From Boseongicola sp. SB0665_bin_10 (GTDB lineage: Bacteria; Pseudomonadota; Alphaproteobacteria; Rhodobacterales; Rhodobacteraceae), in assembly GCA_009838075.1 (NCBI GenBank), contig VXSG01000107.1:1-53247 (forward strand): a DNA stretch of 53,247 nt. Direction: 5' to 3'. This document shows, in pieces, positions 17,898 to 25,958 of this stretch. How positions within the stretch are numbered: the stretch's first letter is position 1; the number at the start of each line of letters is the position of its first letter. Under the pieces are notes generated by a model. The model had not been told where the DNA came from. It did not search any database and worked only from the letters and a program-made list of their open reading frames with translations. A program made the position numbers and the translations under genes.

Positions 17898-18308
17898 ATG
17901 ATAATTGGCATTGGCACCGACATCTGCAACATCGAACGGATCGAGCGCACGCTGGAACGGTTTGGCGACAGGTTTCGCAACCGGGTATTCACCGAAATCG
18001 AACAGGCCAAGGCTGAGCGTCGGAAGGACACGGCAGGCACGTACGCCAAGCGCTGGGCCGCGAAGGAGGCCTGTTCCAAGGCGCTCGGAACGGGGCTCAG
18101 GATGGGCATTGCATGGAAGGACATGGCGGTGACAAACCGCCGGTCGGGGCAGCCGGTCATGCATGTCACCGGATGGGCTGCCGACCGGCTTGCCGAACTG
18201 ACGCCAGAAGGGCACGAGGCCATCATCCACGTAACGCTCACCGACGATCATCCATGGGCGCAGGCCGTTGTGGTGATCGAGGCACTGCCGCGGTCGGACA
18301 ATCCCTAG
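17898..18308 (+). CDS. acpS: Holo-[acyl-carrier-protein] synthase
   Basis: The protein has 136 aa. It transfers 4'-phosphopantetheine from CoA to the acyl carrier protein. The family hallmarks are the N-terminal '[34 protein letters not shown]' with the Mg-binding Asp and '[19 protein letters not shown]' with the second metal-binding Glu. '[12 protein letters not shown]' and '[20 protein letters not shown]' complete the fold. It heads the acpS-lepB-rnc group, which is a conserved order in alphaproteobacteria, though 97 nt separate it from lepB. Confidence 0.95.
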   Translation: MIIGIGTDICNIERIERTLERFGDRFRNRVFTEIEQAKAERRKDTAGTYAKRWAAKEACSKALGTGLRMGIAWKDMAVTNRRSGQPVMHVTGWAADRLAELTPEGHEAIIHVTLTDDHPWAQAVVVIEALPRSDNP

Positions 18309-18405
18309 CGTGCGCACGCCGGTCGTTCACGTGATGCCGCCGCTCTCGCCTTGACTTGCCATTGCCAGACTACCAGAAAGCGCCGACGCAACAGAGGCGG
18401 GTCAG

Positions 18406-19194
18406 ATGAGCAAGGGCAAGGGCGGTCTAAGGGAAGGCATCATCGAGACGGTCAAGACGGTCGTTTATGCGCTCCTGATTGCCGGAGTGTTTCGCACGGT
18501 CTTCTTCCAGCCATTCTGGATCCCGTCCGGCTCCATGAAGGACACGCTGCTCATCGGCGATTTCCTGTTCGTCAACAAGATGGCCTACGGGTATTCGCAA
18601 TATTCCTGTCCCTTCTCCATGTGTCCGTTCGACGGCAGGATACTGGGAAGCGAACCGGAGCGTGGTGACGTCGTCGTATTTCGACATCCGGTGAACAGGC
18701 AGGACTTCATAAAGCGCGTCGTCGGGTTGCCCGGCGACACCGTGCAGATGCGCGATGGCCACTTGCACCTTAACGGGTCCAGGGTGCCGCAGGAGGAAAA
18801 CGGCACCTTCGCCGAAACATATGAGCGGCAGGGTCCGATCGGCTCATTCCCGCAGTGCCGGGAAGGGGCCGTGGGCTTGGGCGGCACCTGCACCAAGGAG
18901 AAGGCGGTCGAGACGTTGCCCAACGGCGTGCAGCATTCGGTCCTGGACGTCTTTGACGGACGGCTCGACGACACCGGCATCTTTACCGTGCCCGACGGGC
19001 ATTACTTCTTTGTTGGCGACAACCGGGACAATTCGACCGATAGCCGGGTCAGGCATGAGTTCGGAGGCGTGGGGTTCGTTCCCTTCGATCATTTGATCGG
19101 ACGCGCAGACCGCGTGATGTTCTCGTCGGCAGGCCGATCCCTTTTCTTTGTCTGGACCTGGCGTCCGGACAGGTTCTTCAAGCGGATAGATTGA
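18406..19194 (+). CDS. lepB: Signal peptidase I
   Basis: The protein has 262 aa. It has one N-terminal membrane segment ('[16 protein letters not shown]') and then the periplasmic S26 catalytic domain. '[23 protein letters not shown]' contains the catalytic Ser. '[33 protein letters not shown]' contains the catalytic Lys. '[17 protein letters not shown]' is the C-terminal family box. It removes signal peptides from exported proteins. There is an insert with four Cys ('[10 protein letters not shown]' and '[18 protein letters not shown]') that may form disulfides in the periplasm. Its stop overlaps the rnc start by one base. Confidence 0.95.
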   Translation: MSKGKGGLREGIIETVKTVVYALLIAGVFRTVFFQPFWIPSGSMKDTLLIGDFLFVNKMAYGYSQYSCPFSMCPFDGRILGSEPERGDVVVFRHPVNRQDFIKRVVGLPGDTVQMRDGHLHLNGSRVPQEENGTFAETYERQGPIGSFPQCREGAVGLGGTCTKEKAVETLPNGVQHSVLDVFDGRLDDTGIFTVPDGHYFFVGDNRDNSTDSRVRHEFGGVGFVPFDHLIGRADRVMFSSAGRSLFFVWTWRPDRFFKRID

Positions 19195-19883
19195 TGGCAC
19201 TCAGCCCCGAGCTTGCAGGATTCGCCAAGCGGCTCGGCCACGAGTTCCACGATCCTGAACTGCTTGTGCGTGCCGTGACGCACGCCTCGACAGCGTCACC
19301 TGCCCGGCCTGACAACCAGCGGCTGGAATTTCTCGGAGACAGGATCCTGGGACTGGTCGTCGCGGAAGCGCTCATGGTTGCCGACCAAGGTGCGAACGAA
19401 GGCCAGCTTGCGCCCAGGCTGAACGCCCTCGTCCGTCATGAGACCTGCGCCAAGGTGGCACGCGAAATCGATTTGGGTGCGGTTCTGAAGCTCGGGCGGT
19501 CAGAATTGAAGTCCGGCGGACGCGGGAAAGAGACGCTTCTTGGAGACGCGATGGAAGCGGTGATTGCGGCGGTCCATCTCGATGCGGGCTTCGAGGTCGC
19601 GCGGGAAGTGGTGCTGAGGCTCTGGAACGACCACATCCAGAATGTCGAGAAGGACGCGAAAGATGCAAAGACAAGCCTTCAGGAATGGGCGCAGGCACGC
19701 GGGCAGCCGCCGCCGGCCTACGCCGTTGTCAAGCAGGAGGGCGCTGCCCACGCACCTGTCTTCACCGTGGAAGTGCTTCTGAGCACCGGAGAATCAGCCA
19801 TTGCAAGCGCTCCCCTGAAACGCACTGCCGAGCAGGGCGCGGCGCGGGTTCTCCTGGAGCGGCTGGTTGGCCGGGAATCTTGA
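19194..19883 (+). CDS. rnc: Ribonuclease III
   Basis: The protein has 229 aa from ATG 19194 (TGATG with the lepB stop). It is a double-strand-specific endoribonuclease for rRNA and mRNA processing. The RNase III signature '[20 protein letters not shown]' is present, as is the second catalytic box '[28 protein letters not shown]'. A C-terminal double-stranded-RNA-binding domain starts near residue 155 ('[40 protein letters not shown]'). In most alphaproteobacteria era and recO follow directly; here they do not, and the gene is followed by a decayed fragment. Confidence 0.96.
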   Translation: MALSPELAGFAKRLGHEFHDPELLVRAVTHASTASPARPDNQRLEFLGDRILGLVVAEALMVADQGANEGQLAPRLNALVRHETCAKVAREIDLGAVLKLGRSELKSGGRGKETLLGDAMEAVIAAVHLDAGFEVAREVVLRLWNDHIQNVEKDAKDAKTSLQEWAQARGQPPPAYAVVKQEGAAHAPVFTVEVLLSTGESAIASAPLKRTAEQGAARVLLERLVGRES

Positions 19884-20036
19884 TCACGGCCGCGCCGCAT
19901 GTCACGGAACTCGTCTCGATTTTCCTGGTCGCGATCCGCATCGTCGTTTGAGTGTTCGATTGCCTGTGCGCGGGTCTCGCCGTCCTCATTCGCGCGGACA
20001 TTGGAAAGGGCTGATGCCTGCCGGTCGGATGGTGCC

Positions 20037-20336
20037 GATGCAGCGAGATCCCGTCACGGAGCTCTCGGTGCCGTGGATCGGATCGATCGCCTGGTGGAAG
20101 CCGTTCATGCCCGGCGTCCAGCCATGCCCTTCACCAGGAACGCCATCATCTCGAAACGCGGCACGGCGCTTCCACCGATCCACGTACGCTGCCGCGCGTC
20201 CCGCCTCGGACACGATCTCCCGAGGTCGTTTCAGGCCAATTTCGAGCGCTTCGCGGCACCGGAAGTGCCGAAGCGCCGGCGTACCGGCTTCTCGTGCCGC
20301 GCGTTCCGCCTCGGCCCGTCGTGACTCCAGATTCAT
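20037..20336 (-). pseudogene. Inositol monophosphatase-family fragment (decayed)
   Basis: A minus-strand reading from ATG 20336 resembles the N-terminal 100 residues of an inositol monophosphatase ('AERAAREAGTPALRHFRCREALEI', 'REIVSEAGRAA', 'TPGMNGFHQAIDPIHGTES'). Key metal residues are lost. The D-P-(I/L)-D-G-T box reads 'DPIHGT', the preceding Trp-Val is 'QA', and the first metal Glu motif reads 'GEGHG'. Similarity stops near 20037, so about 160 C-terminal residues are missing. It is a relic, not a working phosphatase. It marks the breakpoint between the rnc cluster and the accessory genes downstream. Confidence 0.65.
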
Positions 20337-20520
20337 TGCCGTTTTCCCGCCGGTCGCCCTTGGCTCTCGGCTCCGGATTCGGTAACAGGGTGCACGGTCG
20401 CGCAGCGGCGCCGGAACGCGGCATTCGCCCTTGTGCGCTGTTTTGGAATTTGCCAACTATCCCGCGTGCGTGACGCTTCGCAGCAGCGTCGCACCGGGCG
20501 GGGCATACGGGGAGGAAAGA

Positions 20521-21378
20521 TTGCGATACCATACACCGTCCAGTTTCGAAGATGCCTCGGCCCTGGCGGCCGCCGCCACGGGCGTTACCCGTTTTCTCGC
20601 GGGGGGCACCGACGTGCTGGTCCAGCTTCGATCTGATCTCGTGACACCCGATGATCTCATCGACATCAAGCAGATTGCCGGGGTGCGGGACATAACCAGG
20701 CGTGACGACGGCAGCTGGCGCATCGGCGCTGCGGTGTCCGGTGCGGAATTGGCTGAGCACGAGGCACTGATTGCCGAATGGCCGGGTGTCGTGGAAGCGC
20801 TCGAACTGATCGGCTCGACACAGATCCAGGCGCGCTGCACCCTGGTCGGCAATCTCTGCAACGGCTCGCCCGCAGCAGACAGCGTGCCTGCGATGATCGC
20901 GGCCGGCGCGACCGTGAGTGTCGTCGGCCCGGAGGGTGCGCGCGAAATTACCGTCGAGGGTGTCCCGACCGCGCCGGGCGTGACATCGCTCGGTCCTGGA
21001 GAGGTGGTGAGCGCCGTCAACCTGCCGCCTCGGGGCAAGGGTGGCGGAGATGCCTACCTGCGGTTCATCCCGCGAACGGAAATGGACATTGCCGTTGTTG
21101 GCGCCGGCGTGAGCCTCAGCCGGGAAGGCGACACGATCACCGCGGCCCGCGTGGCGCTCGGTGCGGTTGCGCCAACCGTGTTGCTCGTCGAGGAAGCCGG
21201 CGCCGCGCTGGTCGGCTCGACGCTCGACGACGCGGCACTCGCAACGCTTGCCAGGGCGGCCGAGGCTGCCTGCCGGCCCATTTCCGACAAGCGAGGCACC
21301 GTGGAATTCCGGACCCATGTGGCCGGCGTTCTTGCCAGGCGGGCCGCAAGAATCGCCTATGACCGTGCAGGAGCGTGA
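20521..21378 (+). CDS. Xanthine dehydrogenase-family FAD-binding subunit (CoxM type)
   Basis: The protein has 285 aa from TTG 20521, chosen because GGAGGAAAG precedes it and 'RYHTPSSFEDASAL' is the normal beginning of this family. The FAD loop is 'TRFLAGGTDVLVQLRSDLVTPDDLIDIKQI', and the second FAD motif is 'ALELIGSTQIQARCTLVGNLCNGSPAADSVPAMIAAGA'. The C-terminal CO-dehydrogenase flavoprotein domain holds 'IPRTEMDIAVVGAGVSL'. It passes electrons from the Fe-S subunit to NAD or another acceptor. It is the first gene of a medium-small-large operon and is separated from the next gene by 3 nt. Confidence 0.93.
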   Translation: MRYHTPSSFEDASALAAAATGVTRFLAGGTDVLVQLRSDLVTPDDLIDIKQIAGVRDITRRDDGSWRIGAAVSGAELAEHEALIAEWPGVVEALELIGSTQIQARCTLVGNLCNGSPAADSVPAMIAAGATVSVVGPEGAREITVEGVPTAPGVTSLGPGEVVSAVNLPPRGKGGGDAYLRFIPRTEMDIAVVGAGVSLSREGDTITAARVALGAVAPTVLLVEEAGAALVGSTLDDAALATLARAAEAACRPISDKRGTVEFRTHVAGVLARRAARIAYDRAGA

Positions 21379-21381
21379 CAA

Positions 21382-21855
21382 ATGATCCATGTTTCGACCA
21401 CCGTTAACGGCGATGCCCACGAACTTCTCTGCGATCCACGCGAGACGCTCCTTGATGCACTGCGCGACCGGCTCGAACTCACCGGTGCAAAGGAAGGCTG
21501 CGGCACCGGTGATTGCGGCGCCTGCACCGTGCTTCTCGACGGTCGTCCGGTCTGTTCCTGCCTGGTCCTCGCCGCGGAAGCGGAAGGGCACGAGGTCAGG
21601 ACCGTCGAAGGCATGGCCGATGGCGAGAACCTGCACCCGCTTCAGAGAAAGTTCATTGAGCACGCGGCGCTTCAATGCGGGATCTGCACGCCCGGCATAC
21701 TCGTGGCTGCCAAGGCGCTGCTCGAACGGAACCCCGACCCGAGCGAAACCGAGGTGCGCTACTGGCTCGCCGGCAATCTCTGCCGCTGCACCGGCTACGA
21801 CAAGATCATTCGCGCGGTTCTCGACGCGGCCAGCGAGATGAGGGAGGCTACGTGA
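21382..21855 (+). CDS. Xanthine dehydrogenase-family 2Fe-2S subunit (CoxS type)
   Basis: The protein has 157 aa. The N-terminal plant-type ferredoxin domain has the ligands 'GCGTGDCGACTVLLDGRPVCSC'. The C-terminal helical domain holds the second 2Fe-2S cluster in 'LQCGICTPGILVAAKALL' and 'NLCRCTGYDKI'. It carries electrons from the molybdenum site to FAD. It overlaps the start of the large subunit by one base (TGATG at 21853-21857). Confidence 0.96.
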   Translation: MIHVSTTVNGDAHELLCDPRETLLDALRDRLELTGAKEGCGTGDCGACTVLLDGRPVCSCLVLAAEAEGHEVRTVEGMADGENLHPLQRKFIEHAALQCGICTPGILVAAKALLERNPDPSETEVRYWLAGNLCRCTGYDKIIRAVLDAASEMREAT

Positions 21856-24095
21856 TGGCATTTGACGAAGAGACGAATGGATTCAAGGTTGTCGGCACGC
21901 GGCCTGACCGCCCCGACGGGATCGACAAGGTGACCGGACGCGCCCGGTTCGGAGCCGACGTGACAGCGCCCGGCATGCTGCATGCCGTCATCATCCGCAG
22001 CCCGCACGCCCACGCGCGCATCGTGAAGATCAACGCGTCCAGGGCCGAGGCTGCAAATGGCGTGAAGGCCGTTGTCACGCGCGCGGACTTTGCCGACGGT
22101 CTCGAGGGCGAGAACTGGAACATCCTGGAAAACCTCATGGCGGGCGAGCGCGCGCTCTACGACGGCCATGCCGTCGCCGCCATCGCCGCCACTTCCTCCC
22201 TGGCCGCGCGCGACGCAGCCAGGCTGGTCGAGGTGGAATACGAGGTGCTGCCCCACGTTACCGACGTGGACGATGCAATGCAGGAGGGCGCGCCGGTGAT
22301 CCGGGAGGGCGCGGCCGATGGCTCGGTTCCGGCGGGCATGCACCCGAACGTCGTGCGCTGCCACGATTCAGGGCACGGTGATCCCGAGGAGGGCTTTGCG
22401 GAGGCCGACCTGGTGATCGAGGAGAGATTTACCACCGAAGCCACGCATCAGGGATACATCGAGCCGCATGCCTGTCTCGGCACGCTCGGCCCCGATGGCC
22501 GGGGCGAACTTTGGTGCTGCACACAGGGTCACTGGAACGTGCAGAAGGTCTGCGCCGCGCTTCTGGATGTCGAGACGTCGAAGCTGCGGGTGACCGCGTC
22601 CGAGATCGGCGGCGGCTTCGGCGGCAAGACGGCAGTCTTCATCGAGCCGGTGGCGCTGGCGCTCAGTCGCAAGGCAAACAGGCCGGTCAAGCTGGTGATG
22701 CCACGTGCGGACGTGTTCCGCGCCACCGGCCCGACCGCGTCCACCTCGATGGACGTGAAGATCGGCATGAAGAAGGACGGCACCATCAGCGGCGCATCCG
22801 GCGTGTTTCGCTGCCAGGGCGGCGCCTTTCCGGGCGCGCCGATGGAATTCACCGCGATGTGCGCCTTCGCTCCCTATGCGTTGAGGCATGTCCGCCAGAT
22901 CGGCTTTGACGTGATGACGAATCGTCCCAAGCAGGCCGCGTACCGCGCTCCGGGTTCGCCGATGGCGGCTTTCGCGGTGGAAAGCGTCATCGACGAGCTG
23001 TGCAACAGGCTCGGCCTCGATCCGATCGATGTGCGTCTCAAGAATGCCTCCAGGGAGGGAACCAAGGCAAGTTTCGGGCCCTCCTGGGACCGGATCGGGC
23101 TGGTGGAGACACTGGAGGCTGCGAAGGAACATCCGCATTTCTCCGCACCGCTCGCGGAAGGTGCCGGCCGCGGCATCTCCTGCGGCTTCTGGTTCAACCA
23201 TGCCGGCGAGACCGCGGTGCAACTGGCCTTGTCAGAAGACGGCACGGTGCAACTTTCGGTCGGCACGCCGGACATCGGCGGCTCGCGCGCGTCAATGTGC
23301 ATGATGGCTGCCGAGGAGCTCGGCGTTCCGTACGACGACGTGCGCACGACCATCGCCGATACCGCGACGCTGGGTTACAACGAGATCAGCCATGGCTCGC
23401 GCGTGACCTATGCAAGCGGCCTGGCCACGATCGAGGCGGCGCGTGACACGGTCAAGAAGCTCTGCAAGCGTGCTGCTGACAAGTGGGGCATCGATGCGGA
23501 GGCGGTGGAATGGCGTGACGGCTGCGCGATTCCCTCCGGGCCCAATGCAGGTGATTTCGATCCGATGCCGATCAAGGAGATCGCCAGTCGCATGGGCCAG
23601 ACCGGCGGTCCGATCGTCGGCCATTTCGAGGCGACCCCGGAAGGCGCCGGGGTCTCCTTCGCCACACATATCGTCGATGCCGAGGTCGACCGGGAGACCG
23701 GCGCCACGACGGTCACGCGCTACACGGTGGTGCAGGATGCCGGCAAGGCGATTCACCCGTCCTACGTAGAGGGGCAATACCAGGGCGGCGCGGCGCAGGG
23801 GATTGGCTGGGCGCTGAACGAGGAATACATCTATGACGATGACGGTCGGTTGCAGAATGCGGGATTCCTGGACTACCGGATTCCCGTGGCCTCTGATCTG
23901 CCGATGATCGACACGGTGATCGTGGAGGTTCCGAACCCGGGCCATCCTTACGGTGTGCGCGGCGTTGGTGAAACCTCGATCTGCCCGCCGCTCGCAGCCA
24001 TCGCGAACGCGGTCTCCAACGCCGCCGGCGTCCGCATGCAGGACCTGCCGATGCGCCCGTCACGAATTCTCGGGGCGCTGAAGGCACGGTCGTGA
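21855..24095 (+). CDS. Xanthine dehydrogenase-family molybdopterin-binding subunit (CoxL type)
   Basis: The protein has 746 aa from ATG 21855. It has an N-terminal a/b hammerhead domain ('DGIDKVTGRARFGADVTAPGMLHAVIIRSPHAHARI') and then the molybdopterin domains. 'ASEIGGGFGGKTAVFIEPVALAL' is the first cofactor loop. The active-site loop reads 'QAAYRAPGSPMAAFAVE', which differs from 'AYRCSFR' of form I CO dehydrogenase. The C-terminal base motif is 'GVRGVGETSICPP' with the catalytic Glu. It is thus a hydroxylase of an aromatic heterocycle, aldehyde or acyl-CoA type substrate, not CO dehydrogenase. The substrate is not known. Confidence 0.93.
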   Translation: MAFDEETNGFKVVGTRPDRPDGIDKVTGRARFGADVTAPGMLHAVIIRSPHAHARIVKINASRAEAANGVKAVVTRADFADGLEGENWNILENLMAGERALYDGHAVAAIAATSSLAARDAARLVEVEYEVLPHVTDVDDAMQEGAPVIREGAADGSVPAGMHPNVVRCHDSGHGDPEEGFAEADLVIEERFTTEATHQGYIEPHACLGTLGPDGRGELWCCTQGHWNVQKVCAALLDVETSKLRVTASEIGGGFGGKTAVFIEPVALALSRKANRPVKLVMPRADVFRATGPTASTSMDVKIGMKKDGTISGASGVFRCQGGAFPGAPMEFTAMCAFAPYALRHVRQIGFDVMTNRPKQAAYRAPGSPMAAFAVESVIDELCNRLGLDPIDVRLKNASREGTKASFGPSWDRIGLVETLEAAKEHPHFSAPLAEGAGRGISCGFWFNHAGETAVQLALSEDGTVQLSVGTPDIGGSRASMCMMAAEELGVPYDDVRTTIADTATLGYNEISHGSRVTYASGLATIEAARDTVKKLCKRAADKWGIDAEAVEWRDGCAIPSGPNAGDFDPMPIKEIASRMGQTGGPIVGHFEATPEGAGVSFATHIVDAEVDRETGATTVTRYTVVQDAGKAIHPSYVEGQYQGGAAQGIGWALNEEYIYDDDGRLQNAGFLDYRIPVASDLPMIDTVIVEVPNPGHPYGVRGVGETSICPPLAAIANAVSNAAGVRMQDLPMRPSRILGALKARS

Positions 24096-24240
24096 TCTGC
24101 AGCCCTCGCGTCCGTGACCGGACAGGGGCGCGCCTGAGGCGGGGTGCCCGCGCGCAGCCGGGTCCAGGGATGTTCGCATTGCGCTTGAGCCGCCGGGCCA
24201 CATCCGGATGGGGCGGGGCATTTCGCCCGGGGGCGGGATC

Positions 24241-24501
24241 ATGAGCTATCGCCCGCTCGTCACGGTCCACCTCTGGTCCGGGCTTCGCAGCCTTGCCGGC
24301 GGACGGGAGGCAGTCGAAGTGCGGGCCGCGACGGTCGGGCAAATGCTCGATGCCCTGGTTGCCGAGATTCCCGCGCTTGAGGAACCCGTAGAGTCCGGCG
24401 TGTCAGTCTCGATCGACGGCAAGATATATGCGCAAGGGCTTACCCAGCCAGTCAAGGAAGACAACGAGATCTACCTGCTCCAGCGCATCAAGGGAGGGTG
24501 A
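24241..24501 (+). CDS. MoaD/ThiS-family small sulfur-carrier protein
   Basis: The protein has 86 aa from ATG 24241. It has the ubiquitin-like pattern 'VTVHLWSGLRSLAGGREAVEVRAATVGQMLDALVAEIP' and 'DNEIYLLQRIKGG', ending in the double glycine that is adenylated and thiocarboxylated. It lies 145 nt after the molybdenum hydroxylase large subunit, so it may supply sulfur for the molybdopterin or for the catalytic sulfido ligand of that enzyme. That link is inferred from position. Confidence 0.82.
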   Translation: MSYRPLVTVHLWSGLRSLAGGREAVEVRAATVGQMLDALVAEIPALEEPVESGVSVSIDGKIYAQGLTQPVKEDNEIYLLQRIKGG

Positions 24502-24880
24502 GACTCCGCAACTGCATGGCCGGATGCCGGCTCATGGATGTTGCCGCTGTGACATGGCAAGAAATTCCCTGATTGGTGGGCAATTCGTTTTCAATGTCTT
24601 GCCAGACCCCCTGCCATCGGCACGATGGCTGATTTTGAGCGGGACTCGACATGTACCGGTCCCGTCACGGCAGGAACTTGTCGGGTTCGATCTCCTCCAA
24701 GTCATGGACCCGGCCCTGCAACTCCGGCTGCGCGAAGACCGGAATCCGTGAGCGGGTCCGGTCGGAACCGGGTCATGATTCCTTCGGAGAACGGAAAAGC
24801 TTCTTGACGCCGACTCTACTTCATTTCTATCCATGTCCTGTAAGAATTACCGCTTCTTGAACTTGACGGAGAGAGAACGA
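24502..24880. other. Intergenic region upstream of the TAXI TRAP operon
   Basis: These 379 nt have no recognisable gene. They probably hold the promoter of the transporter operon: TTGACG at 24804-24809, then 18 nt, then TATCCA at 24828-24833, about 50 nt before the start codon. The match is moderate. Confidence 0.4.
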
Positions 24881-25924
24881 ATGACTTCAGCAAGCGACAG
24901 CCGTGCCGATTTGGCCGGACCTTTCCGGCTTTGCACTCGAGTTTTCCGCAATGCCAAGGCCGCGCGAATCGCGGCTGCACTTCTCATCTTGCCTATGCAG
25001 GCGACGCTTTCACCGGCACACGCGCTTGAAGGGTTCACCGTGGGGACGGCTTCAGTCGGGTCGACACCGCACATCCTCGGAACCGCGATGCAGCAAGTGT
25101 TTTCCGAGAAGTTTCCAGATGGCAGGTTCGAAGTTGCGGTAACCGGAGGCAGCATCGAGAACTCGCGGATGATGCGTCGTGGCGAGGCAGAACTCGGAAT
25201 TGCCAGCGTCACAGGGTCTGCCATGAGAAATGCGTGGCATGGCCGCAACCTCGAGGCCGGCGAAGAGCCCTTCAAGGAAATCCGGACCCTGATGGGGTTC
25301 GTTCACATCGTCGGGCACCTGATCGCGCGGCCGGGGGCGGGAATCGAAGACTTCGAGGACATCAAGGGAAAGCGTGTGGGCCTGGGTTCAAGCATCAGGA
25401 CTTCAGCCCTTCATGAGCCGTTCTGGCGGAGCCAGGGCGTTGAGTGGATTGACGACGTGGAGGAGGTTCCGCTTGGGTCGCAGGACAGGTACCGGTTCCT
25501 GGCGGAGGGGCGGGTTGATGCCGCCCTCGCATGGACGGTCGGCACGAAGCTGGCTGCCATCATCGAGGAGTATGCCAGCGCAAACGAGGCGGTCTGGGCC
25601 AAGACTGACAAGGCTGCGCTTGAAGAGGCGGGATTCACGGTTTTCGCCTTCGAGCCAGGTTCGCTGCCGGGGCTGGATTTCGTGAACCATGGCCCCAGCC
25701 TGACCATGTCCGCCCTGACCACCACGGACGAATTTCCGGATGAGGCGGCCTATGAAATCGTCAAGACATTGCACGAGAACATGGAACAGGTCGTTCTCCT
25801 CCTGCCCGCCGTGCAGGCGGCCATAGAGAACCCGGCCATATTCACGTCGCCGTCCGACCCGTTTCCTTACCATCCCGGTGCCATCAGGTACTGGAAGGAG
25901 GTTGGCCTCTGGGATTCCGAATAA
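24881..25924 (+). CDS. TAXI-family TRAP transporter solute-binding protein
   Basis: The protein has 347 aa from ATG 24881, with GGAGAGAGAACGA upstream. The N-terminus has an extended signal peptide ending near 'SPAHALEGF'. The mature protein has the family pattern 'FTVGTASVGSTPHILGTAMQQVFSEKF', 'GGSIENSRMMRRGEAELGIASV' and 'FEDIKGKRVGLGSSIRTSA'. It would bind a carboxylate or amino-acid-like solute in the periplasm and deliver it to the membrane component downstream. Members take glutamate/glutamine or other organic acids, but the ligand cannot be read from the sequence. Confidence 0.92.
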   Translation: MTSASDSRADLAGPFRLCTRVFRNAKAARIAAALLILPMQATLSPAHALEGFTVGTASVGSTPHILGTAMQQVFSEKFPDGRFEVAVTGGSIENSRMMRRGEAELGIASVTGSAMRNAWHGRNLEAGEEPFKEIRTLMGFVHIVGHLIARPGAGIEDFEDIKGKRVGLGSSIRTSALHEPFWRSQGVEWIDDVEEVPLGSQDRYRFLAEGRVDAALAWTVGTKLAAIIEEYASANEAVWAKTDKAALEEAGFTVFAFEPGSLPGLDFVNHGPSLTMSALTTTDEFPDEAAYEIVKTLHENMEQVVLLLPAVQAAIENPAIFTSPSDPFPYHPGAIRYWKEVGLWDSE

Positions 25925-25958
25925 AGGATTCCGCCAGCGATGACGGGCGCGGATAGCA

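Noticed and set aside
21855-24095. Form I CO dehydrogenase large subunit
   Set aside because: The active-site loop is AYRAPGSP, without the Cys of AYRCSFR.
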